Assembly: GCF_023017165.1 (NCBI RefSeq)
Contig: NZ_JALKBW010000001.1
Span: 310,001 to 374,000 of the forward strand
Length of the DNA stretch: 64,000 nt
Source of the DNA: Gordonia alkaliphila
Lineage (GTDB): Bacteria > Actinomycetota > Actinomycetes > Mycobacteriales > Mycobacteriaceae
Reading direction: 5' to 3'
The position numbers and the translations under genes are program-made. Position 1 is the stretch's first letter, and each line of letters opens with the position of its first letter. Below the pieces are notes generated by a model that was given only the letters and a program-made list of their open reading frames with translations, was not told the DNA's origin and ran no database searches. This document shows positions 28,522 to 35,653 of this stretch, in pieces.

Positions 28522-28787
28522 CGAACACCTGGCAGCGGTTCGAGCGGCTGGGTTCCGCGTGGGAACAGGCGAAACTCGGTCTTGGCGACGAGCCTCAAGA
28601 TGCAGCCGAGGACGAGCCCGAGGTCGTAGCGAACCCTAGGAGACGAGCTAGAACACCGCTGACAGAAAGCCAAGTGGACGCTATCCGAACTGCGCGCGCG
28701 AACGGCGAGAGCGTGGTCTCGATCTGTCGAAGCTTCGGCGTGCATCGGATGACGGTGTGGACACACACGAAGGACTTGCTGTCGTGA
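28500..28787 (+). CDS. Recombinase-type HTH protein, probably a truncated remnant
   Basis: 95 codons from a GTG inside the putative attachment site. The C-terminal half PLTESQVDAIRTARANGESV and SICRSFGVHRMTVWTHTKDL is a resolvase/invertase-style helix-turn-helix, but the catalytic serine recombinase domain is missing. The first codons come from the tRNA-like sequence, so the gene looks cut by integration. A decayed copy of the HTH part lies at about 32,930-33,020 in the same orientation. Confidence 0.5.
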   Translation: MDAGGLKPNTWQRFERLGSAWEQAKLGLGDEPQDAAEDEPEVVANPRRRARTPLTESQVDAIRTARANGESVVSICRSFGVHRMTVWTHTKDLLS

Positions 28788-28975
28788 TCCAAGCGAGCAC
28801 TGGACCCTCACCGACGGACTGGCAGTCGTTGCGGGGCGGGGTCTTTGGCCGACACAGGAACGCACCCGGAGTAACAGGGACAGTCGATCACAAGGCCGCG
28901 ACAGCAAGACAGTGACGTCTCAGATCGAGTAGCCGCCGTCCTCAAGCGGAACACTCAGTGTGGGACGATCGGAAC

Positions 28976-30127
28976 ATGAGTAGCGAGTCCGAAGTACCTA
29001 CCGGCGCAACAGGTCTCGCTTTCACTATTCACTCGCTGAACAACTACACGAATGTGTACGTCTCATCGAGTGCGACAGCGCTCGACCTCGACAGCAAACA
29101 CGTCGGCGACCTGATTCGTGCGCTGCATCGCGAGACGACCCACGAACTCGTCAAGGGCGGCGTGGAGTACGCTAACCTGCGGTGGGCGCTGACTCCCCGA
29201 GCGACGCATGCGGAGGTCGCCTTCCTCTTCGACTCCACCGCCGCCGGGAGCGACCACTATGGTTTCGAACTCTCGAAATGTTGGTTGCCGGCGCTCTGGC
29301 GCCACGGGCCTCAGCGGACTGCGATCAGCCAGGGCGACATCCTCAACGCGCCGCCCGGTTGGGTGTGGAACGCACTCGACGAGAACCTGGTCCGCACGAA
29401 CGACTTTCCTCGATTGGCCACTGAGCAGTACTACGTCCTCTATCTCACGAACTTGTCGCGAACACAGGTCGGCGCGATGGACGCCGCGCTGCGAGATTCG
29501 ACGGTCGCGTACTTGGGATACATCGACTGCTCGACATGGACTCCACTCAAGTCGTTCATGCTGCTTCCGCAGTACGCGATTCGCGACGGCGATGCGCTCG
29601 TCGTTCCAGCCGACGAGGACGGCTCACCGCACATTACCCCGCCCACCAGAGACCACGGTTTCCGGATCGTCGGAGTCGAGCAGACGCTCTACGGCGTGGT
29701 ACTCGAGCACCGCATGGACAACGGCGTACCGGAGTGGGCCGACGAAGACAGCGCGCTCACACTGACCGCGCTTGGTGGCGCGCAGAGCCCGCTCAGTGAG
29801 TTGAAGCTTGATCTCGACGAACGACGATTCATCTACTTGACGAGCGATGCTGACGGTCACGGAGCCTCGGTGCGCAAAGCCGGGCTAGATGGGCTAAGCC
29901 CTGAGGAGCTCGCGCAGGCTATTGAGGCCAAGATCCGGCGCGGCCTCATGTTCAACCTGCGCTTCGTCCATGGGACCCGTGACGGCGAGCCCGCTCCCGA
30001 GAACGACGCGCTTATGTTCACGGTGCCAGTGGAGTTCCCCGACGACACCGGCACGGTCCGCCGCTACCAGGTCGGGGTCAAGTACTCCCCGGCAAGCCAC
30101 TCGGGAGAAGTGGTGACGTTTCACTAG
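28976..30127 (+). CDS. Unrecognised 383-aa protein in the defence/cargo region
   Basis: Starts MSSESEVPTGATGLAFTIHS (ATG 28976; a GTG at 28958 is also in frame). Soluble, acidic, mixed alpha/beta, no signal or membrane segment, no catalytic motif I recognise. The C-terminal third includes LDGLSPEELAQAIEAKIRRG and ends in a beta-rich VRRYQVGVKYSPASHSGEV. It converges on the SMC-like ATPase gene, 50 bp between stops, and both lie between two related HTH sequences. A joint role is an inference from position only. The 188 bp before it show no further gene. Confidence 0.65.
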   Translation: MSSESEVPTGATGLAFTIHSLNNYTNVYVSSSATALDLDSKHVGDLIRALHRETTHELVKGGVEYANLRWALTPRATHAEVAFLFDSTAAGSDHYGFELSKCWLPALWRHGPQRTAISQGDILNAPPGWVWNALDENLVRTNDFPRLATEQYYVLYLTNLSRTQVGAMDAALRDSTVAYLGYIDCSTWTPLKSFMLLPQYAIRDGDALVVPADEDGSPHITPPTRDHGFRIVGVEQTLYGVVLEHRMDNGVPEWADEDSALTLTALGGAQSPLSELKLDLDERRFIYLTSDADGHGASVRKAGLDGLSPEELAQAIEAKIRRGLMFNLRFVHGTRDGEPAPENDALMFTVPVEFPDDTGTVRRYQVGVKYSPASHSGEVVTFH

Positions 30128-30177
30128 CCAGTCGCATGAACCTCCGGGCGACCATGTGGAGCACACGAGGCAGGGCG

Positions 30178-32628
30178 TTACTTCTTCCGTAGGTTCAGGT
30201 TGAAGTCCCCGCAGGAGCACCGGAGTTCTTCTTCCTTTCCAGGGATGCCGAGAACGTAGATCCACCCGTCGCACGCATCGTTACTACAGGTGAACAGTTC
30301 GAGGAACTGCTTGCAGGCTTCAACGACCGGTGCGAAGTCCGCTTTCGTCATGGTCGCCCAATCGTTGTTGTGGACGAGGGCGTTGATCGCCCAGTTTTCC
30401 CCATCCTGAGCGAGGATCGCCTTCGCTCGCTCGTCTTTCAACGCTTCGACCTTCTGTTTCGCGGCGTCGTTGTTCCACGAGTTCGCTGAGGCGGTGGCCT
30501 TCTTGAGTAGATCTCCGTGTCGGCCTTTGACTGCGGAGAAGAAGGATGAGAGGTCGTAGTTGTTGTCGGCGCGGAACACGACCTGACCTTGGATGCTCGC
30601 AGCGACGTCGGCCAGCGACGACTCCAGATTGCGTCGCAGCTTGTGAGCAGCGCCAGGAACATCGTCGCTGGCAAGGTCGGCTTCGATCTGAGTCCAGAAG
30701 TCGCCGCCTTGACCATAGAACGGTCCCCCATCGACGGTCCAGCCGTGGAATCGAGCGAGCGAACGTCGAGCGATGAGACCCGAGGACTGCATTTGGCGCG
30801 CCCAGACCTCATCGTGGGTCGTCATGATGAACTGGACGTCAGGGAAGACGTCTTTGAGCAGCTTGCAGAACTGTCGTCGGTGGTTGGCGTCCACGGAGGT
30901 TACGACATCGTCGAGAACGGCGAGTCGGAAATCCGATTTGAGGAGTTGCCTGATCAGGGCCAGGTAGAGGCAGACCCCCATCCCGTCCTGGTGACCTTCG
31001 CTGTGGTAGGCCATCGGTGGGAACATGCCGAGCCCGTAGAAGTCGACTTCGAGGTCGAGCTTCCCAGCGGTGGGTGACAGCCCTGCCTTGAAGGATGATT
31101 CGTCATCAGAGTTGATCTGCCGATAGAAGTTGCTGAAGTCGGTCTCGACAGTCTTGTAGAGCGTCGTCAGTGCCGCGTCTGCCACAGAGTTGTACTTCTC
31201 GTAGACCTCGTTCGCCGCTTTCTGAGCTGCGGTTGCCTTCGTTGCTTTCGCCCGCGCTTGCCGTAGTTGAGTCCAACGATCTTGGGCAACAGTGAGGAAG
31301 GTCCGTGCGGCCTCGGTCGTGGTCTGGTCTGGCAGTGCTTCGATCGTCGCTCGAAGCGCCTTCAATCCATCAGCGATCGATGACGGAGTGTCCAACGGAT
31401 CGGTGGTGACGCGTTCGGACTCGTCACGGACGGACTCGACTGTCGCCAGCTTCGCCTCGAACGCGGCAAGGTCATTCGACCACTCCAAGAGAGACGTCTG
31501 CAACGCAGACTGTCCCATCGTGACAGCGTGCGGCTGTGCTGCCTGAATCAAGGACCGAACGCCGCGAAGCTGCCCAGTCACCTTGCCCGCCGAGGTCTGG
31601 ATGCGCTGCTGGAGCTTCGCGGCTGTCTCGGACCGAACGAGCTTGTCGTTCAGATGTTTCCGCAGCGACGCGACGTCAGGCCACTCCAGGTCGCACAGCG
31701 GGCAGGCAGTATTGATCACCAGCGGCAGACCGGCCTCGACCAGTTGGCGGTGCCTGAGCGCGTCAAAAACTGCGGGATCGGCCTCGAGTTCAGTCAGCGC
31801 GGTGTCCAGGTCACTTACGGCGGTGTCGAGGTCTTTGTGCTCAGCCAAGTAGCTGGTGACGGCTTCGATGTCCCGGATCGCCGATGCCCGGTTGAAAGTG
31901 CTTTGACTGTCGTCGGTTCTGGCTCCGGCGCTGAGGTCGGTCTCAAGAGTGGTTGCTGACAGCGCTTCCAGGCCGAGCACTTCCCGCTTCTTGTTGACCG
32001 CCACCGTGACCTCGCTCGGCAGCAGATCGCTGATATCGAGACCACGTTTGACGGCATCCTCTGCGGACTTCACTGCGTCGTCGGCGCTTCTGGCGGCAGT
32101 GCTCGTCTTGTTGCGAGCCGTGTTGAGTAGGCGACGAGTCTCGTCAATGCGGTCGAGCTTGAGGAGAGCCTGCACCTCTTGGGCACGTTTCCCCGGCTCG
32201 GTGTTGACGTACTTGATGACTTCACGTCGCGACAGGATCAGTTCAGGATGACGCGCAGCCCATTCCACGGCTGCGACGAGTTCGGGAGTCTTGGGCTCCA
32301 GGGTGAACTGACCTGCGGTCTTCACGCTGCGAGTGAGCGTGCCAGTCTGCCCGCTGGCGGGGTGGGTGAAGGTCAGGGTGACGCTTGCAGCGGCTGGGTT
32401 GTCGCGCTGGTGCACGTGCGGTGCGTGCTTCGCGACTGAGATGCCGCCCGTGCCAGCTCCGCTGAGGCGAGCGACGTTGCCTGTCAACGCGAAGTCGATG
32501 GCATCGACCACTCCACTCTTGCCGGACCCGTTCGGCCCTACCACGACGAAGGAACCGCTGCCCAGGTCGAGGTCGAGGTCCCGGATGCCGCGGAACTCTT
32601 CGATGCGGAGATTCTGAACCTGGATCAC
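30178..32628 (-). CDS. SMC/Rad50-like ABC ATPase with zinc hook
   Basis: 816 residues from a GTG. Walker A GPNGSGKS is at 31-38. Coiled-coil arms (about 140-480) meet at a Cys hook CPLC (309-312). The second half has an atypical signature SEGHQDGMG (544-552), Walker B FRLAVLDDV (567-575; Asp-Asp, not Asp-Glu) and switch His605 in MTTHDE. The C-terminus adds a zinc-ribbon-like set Cys781, Cys786, Cys804, Cys806. No nuclease or TOPRIM domain is seen. Such ATPases power DNA-sensing defence systems and repair. It overlaps the 58-aa gene by GTGA. Confidence 0.85.
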   Translation of the reverse strand: MIQVQNLRIEEFRGIRDLDLDLGSGSFVVVGPNGSGKSGVVDAIDFALTGNVARLSGAGTGGISVAKHAPHVHQRDNPAAASVTLTFTHPASGQTGTLTRSVKTAGQFTLEPKTPELVAAVEWAARHPELILSRREVIKYVNTEPGKRAQEVQALLKLDRIDETRRLLNTARNKTSTAARSADDAVKSAEDAVKRGLDISDLLPSEVTVAVNKKREVLGLEALSATTLETDLSAGARTDDSQSTFNRASAIRDIEAVTSYLAEHKDLDTAVSDLDTALTELEADPAVFDALRHRQLVEAGLPLVINTACPLCDLEWPDVASLRKHLNDKLVRSETAAKLQQRIQTSAGKVTGQLRGVRSLIQAAQPHAVTMGQSALQTSLLEWSNDLAAFEAKLATVESVRDESERVTTDPLDTPSSIADGLKALRATIEALPDQTTTEAARTFLTVAQDRWTQLRQARAKATKATAAQKAANEVYEKYNSVADAALTTLYKTVETDFSNFYRQINSDDESSFKAGLSPTAGKLDLEVDFYGLGMFPPMAYHSEGHQDGMGVCLYLALIRQLLKSDFRLAVLDDVVTSVDANHRRQFCKLLKDVFPDVQFIMTTHDEVWARQMQSSGLIARRSLARFHGWTVDGGPFYGQGGDFWTQIEADLASDDVPGAAHKLRRNLESSLADVAASIQGQVVFRADNNYDLSSFFSAVKGRHGDLLKKATASANSWNNDAAKQKVEALKDERAKAILAQDGENWAINALVHNNDWATMTKADFAPVVEACKQFLELFTCSNDACDGWIYVLGIPGKEEELRCSCGDFNLNLRKK

Positions 32629-32801
32629 AGCGCTGACTCACCGCTCGCACCGGTGTAGAGCGCTACAAGCTGGTCCGGCTTCGGTAGCTTGTCCGCCGCC
32701 AGCAACGCTGCAAGGCTCTCGGTCACCTGCGGCGGCACGTCATCCACATCGGTCAGTGCAGCCAGGAAGGTCTCCAAGACCTCCGATTCGATGCCCGCCA
32801 C
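32625..32801 (-). CDS. 58-aa protein translationally coupled to the SMC-like ATPase
   Basis: A GTG at 32801 with AAAGGGG upstream opens 58 codons: MAGIESEVLETFLAALTDVD, then VPPQVTESLAALLAADKLPK and an acidic tail. The stop TGA overlaps the ATPase start (GTGA). The product is acidic and predicted helical. Size, composition and coupling suggest a partner subunit of the ATPase. It is too short to be found by usual length cut-offs. I recall small proteins accompanying similar ATPases in DNA-modification defence loci but cannot confirm relatedness. Confidence 0.7.
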   Translation of the reverse strand: MAGIESEVLETFLAALTDVDDVPPQVTESLAALLAADKLPKPDQLVALYTGASGESAL

Positions 32802-32929
32802 TCCGCGCCCCTTTGCTTGCGATCGCGGCGAAACCTGGACCGCCTACCTGCTGATGCCACCACGATTCTACCGCCGCGATCTCGCTGGATGTGGGCCAAC
32901 GCGCGTTCAACTGACGGTGCCTGCGCGGA

Positions 32930-33020
32930 GGACGCGACCCGACCTGCCTGTGCGAACGGTGGAAGCGTCGTGTCTATCACTATGCGCTTCGATGTCCACC
33001 GTATGACGGTCTGGACCCAC
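32930..33020 (+). pseudogene. Decayed second copy of the recombinase-type HTH
   Basis: Encodes ACANGGSVVSI and MRFDVHRMTVWTHTEQTA, matching ARANGESVVSI and RSFGVHRMTVWTHTKDLL of the gene at 28,500-28,787. Base identity is high through the last 90 positions of the HTH, while the part before it is scrambled. Same strand as the first copy. The pair brackets the 383-aa gene, ATPase and small protein. Confidence 0.65.
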
Positions 33021-33067
33021 ACAGAGCAGACCGCGCCGAAGCCACTCTCACCGAGACCTACGGTCTA

Positions 33068-33937
33068 CTATGCAGTCCACCGAGCAACTCGGCCAGCGGT
33101 TATTTCCATATCGGGCACGATCAACCGTTCAGAATAGATCACAGATTCAGTCCCAACATGCTGACGATGAGCAGTGTGCGATATGTCGAAGATTGCGCAT
33201 CTCCCACCGCTGTAGAGAAGATTGGTTATCCGGGGGTCGTCGTCGTAAGTCAAAATCCACGGAAATTCCGCTTCACTGAGTACATTCGCCAGTTCGAGAT
33301 GAGCTTCAGCGTCGAACGCATGCAGGTACAGACCCTCGCCCTGAACGAGGTATGGGGGATCTGCGTAGACAAAGACGTCTGTCGAAATGTGCTGAATCGA
33401 ACGAAGGAAATCTAGGGCGTCCGATTCCGTGACGTAGATCTTGTGACGCATATCGGCAATGGCCTGGATACGAGCAACGAGACCCTCGCGATTAAAGCGA
33501 GCGTCGATCTTCCACTTGCCAAGCTGTTCGAACCCGCCAATTGGGCCCGCATCTAGGATTCCTGAGCGATTAGTCCGGTTCAGATAGAAGGTCGCGAACC
33601 CGAGTTCAAAATCGTCGCGCCCCGAAGGGGAAGTATAGATCTCAGCCTGCTTACGCCACTCCTCTAGAGTTAAAGGAACATCGCGAATCCTGCGACAGAA
33701 CTGGTTAGGGAAATCGAGCGAAGCTCGCCAAAAGGCAGCGATCCCAGGATTCAGGTCATTGAGATGAATCTGATCGACCACTCCGCTATGAAGGAGATGC
33801 AGAGCCGCTCCAGCGCCACCCGCGAACGGCTCCGCATATTGGGTCGGCTGCGGAGTTTGCGCACGGATCAGGCGCTCCAGATATGGCGCTAGGCGAGCCT
33901 TTCCTCCTGGGTAGCGCAACGGAGATAGATATCTCAT
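33068..33937 (-). CDS. DNA adenine (N6) methyltransferase, D12/Dam class
   Basis: 289 residues. SPLRYPGGKARLAPYL starts the D12 fold, AEPFAGGAGAALHLL binds SAM, and the catalytic DPPY is at 193-196. It should methylate adenine at a short site; specificity is not readable. The ATG overlaps the end of the ParB-like gene (ATGA), so the two are made together. No restriction endonuclease gene is adjacent. Visibly lower GC than the core genes supports transfer. Could be an orphan methylase or the modification half of a defence pair. Confidence 0.92.
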   Translation of the reverse strand: MRYLSPLRYPGGKARLAPYLERLIRAQTPQPTQYAEPFAGGAGAALHLLHSGVVDQIHLNDLNPGIAAFWRASLDFPNQFCRRIRDVPLTLEEWRKQAEIYTSPSGRDDFELGFATFYLNRTNRSGILDAGPIGGFEQLGKWKIDARFNREGLVARIQAIADMRHKIYVTESDALDFLRSIQHISTDVFVYADPPYLVQGEGLYLHAFDAEAHLELANVLSEAEFPWILTYDDDPRITNLLYSGGRCAIFDISHTAHRQHVGTESVIYSERLIVPDMEITAGRVARWTA

Positions 33938-35436
33938 TGAATCGGGTGGCTTCCCATGTTGGCATTCATCTCTTCCAGAACAGGCGTATACCGATCCGAA
34001 AGAGTGAAGACCTCTGCGGGTGTACGTCCACTGTGGATGTCATGGACGGCGTACTGCACGAGACGAACACCGTCGGCAGTCGTACTGTGAAACGCCTTGC
34101 GTAGCGGCGGTGTCGCCTCAGCCGTTCCCAACGCATCAGAAGCATGTGGATCGATTACCTTGATCGCATCCTTGATCCGCTTATCAAGATCCTTGGGCAC
34201 GTTCTGATGTCCGTGAGACTTCAGGAACTGATACGCAGTCAAGTCCAGAATTACACGGAGCATGACTGACACCGTCTCATTCTGTCGCTGCACGTTTAGA
34301 AGCGAGGTCTGGCGCACCATTTCTTGGATGCGTGGGGTGAACTTATCGAGCACCAACCCACGGAATATGTGCTCGCGAACAGGGGTCGGGCGAGGCGGTC
34401 GAGAATCTCCGCTCTCCGTCTGAGACCCGCCGCCGCCATTCGTCGACTGTGCTCCTGATGGCTGAGCTGATCCATTGCCCCCGGAGTTGCTCGCCGCACC
34501 AGCCGCGCCGGAGCCATTGTTCGTAGCGCCCGCGCCACCTGGTTGACCCGGAGCAGACGACGCGCCTGGGAGTAGATGGGCGTACTTGTTGAGGTAGTCG
34601 CGGAAATCCTCCACCGTGTCGAGTTCGCGAGCCCAAGTCTTGCCGGACTCGGCCTTCGGCCGAGCAAAGTCGCCGATCACCTGACGCATTATCGGCTTCG
34701 ATGCTTCCGCGCCGTATTGAAAGGACATCTTTCCAGCCGAAAAGTCCAGGCCAATTAATTCCCGCACAACGCTGCGATCCACGAAGCGCTGGATAAACGT
34801 GTAGCGGGCATTTCGAACCGTTTCTAGAGCCTTCAAGATATCTGGCTCGTCTTCATATTCACTTGAAACGAGTTCGACGAACGCCATCGAACGGGATGCC
34901 TTCGACGGATCATTTCGCGCGCGGCGGCGATCCTTCATCGCCGCGCCCCACTCGACGGTGCCCGCGCCTCCTGCCCCGCCAGTGTGCTTCCGCTCAATCC
35001 ACACATCGGCATCGGACTCGCTGGGAGCGACAGCTACACGCAGTTCAGTCGGGGCAGCATACGCACTGTCGGCGACGAGACGATCGACGCGCGTGGAATA
35101 CTGATTGCCTAGGGTTTCATCTTCGATCAGGCCTGGGTCGTTCCATAGTCGGAGACACGTCAGTCTCCGATTTCCCTCCATCATGAGATAGCGACCGTCT
35201 CTGGCAACGACTATCGGCAGGTCGGAGCTGTTCATCTCCCCTGTTCGCGTCAAGTCTTTGAGTAGATCCAGACACTCGTCGCCAGCCGTCGACAGCATCA
35301 ACTCGAACGCGTCGGTTTGAGACTGAGCGTCGCGAGGAAAGCGCGAGTTGCGTAAGTCGAGGTCAATCAGGTCGAGAGATAGGGTCTCCACCGGGAACGG
35401 CGGCCTCATGGGCAGCTTGCTTGACGGGCTAGCCAT
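33934..35436 (-). CDS. ParB/sulfiredoxin-like N-terminal domain protein, partner of the Dam methylase
   Basis: 500 residues. The N-terminal 130 show a ParB/Srx-like pattern: LSLDLIDLDLRNSRFPRD, then LPIVVARDGRYLMMEGNRRL, the GNRRL motif marking the nucleotide-binding or nuclease fold. A middle domain (about 150-290) is unrecognised, a Gly/Asn/Ser-rich linker (about 300-345) follows, and the C-terminal 150 are helical. ParB-like folds bind CTP, cut DNA or act in modification systems. Coupling to a methylase suggests a modification or restriction module. ATG start at 35436; lower GC than neighbours. Confidence 0.75.
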   Translation of the reverse strand: MASPSSKLPMRPPFPVETLSLDLIDLDLRNSRFPRDAQSQTDAFELMLSTAGDECLDLLKDLTRTGEMNSSDLPIVVARDGRYLMMEGNRRLTCLRLWNDPGLIEDETLGNQYSTRVDRLVADSAYAAPTELRVAVAPSESDADVWIERKHTGGAGGAGTVEWGAAMKDRRRARNDPSKASRSMAFVELVSSEYEDEPDILKALETVRNARYTFIQRFVDRSVVRELIGLDFSAGKMSFQYGAEASKPIMRQVIGDFARPKAESGKTWARELDTVEDFRDYLNKYAHLLPGASSAPGQPGGAGATNNGSGAAGAASNSGGNGSAQPSGAQSTNGGGGSQTESGDSRPPRPTPVREHIFRGLVLDKFTPRIQEMVRQTSLLNVQRQNETVSVMLRVILDLTAYQFLKSHGHQNVPKDLDKRIKDAIKVIDPHASDALGTAEATPPLRKAFHSTTADGVRLVQYAVHDIHSGRTPAEVFTLSDRYTPVLEEMNANMGSHPIQ

Positions 35437-35593
35437 GTAGTCGTCTCCCTTCCATATTCTTCGTCAGTCGTTCGACCGAACATGCGCACTCGCCCGACCA
35501 AGACTGATCGCTAGGCTGAGTCCAACGGCTGAGAAGCGCTTGCTCCGGCGGGCTATCGGGCTAGGCGCTCCTCGTCCGGTCATTTTCTCACAG

Positions 35594-35627
35594 ATCGTGG
35601 CCACGGCACTAGGTTCGTGGCCACGAT
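35594..35627. repeat. Double palindrome between relaxase and ParB-like genes
   Basis: ATCGTGGCCACG (35594-35605) and CGTGGCCACGAT (35616-35627) are perfect inverted copies with a 10-bp spacer. Each contains the palindrome CGTGGCCACG, so the two sites are also 20 bp apart as direct repeats, on the same DNA face. It could be an operator for the ParB-like/Dam transcript or a terminator of the relaxase gene (no T-run seen). The rest of 35,437-35,653 shows no gene. Confidence 0.6.
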
Positions 35628-35653
35628 GCCTGGGGCCTCACCACTTCTGACAG

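Noticed and set aside
28496..28575. Complete tRNA gene at the element border
   Set aside because: Only the T-arm and acceptor end resemble a tRNA; the 5' part does not fold and the invariant C of the T-loop is changed.
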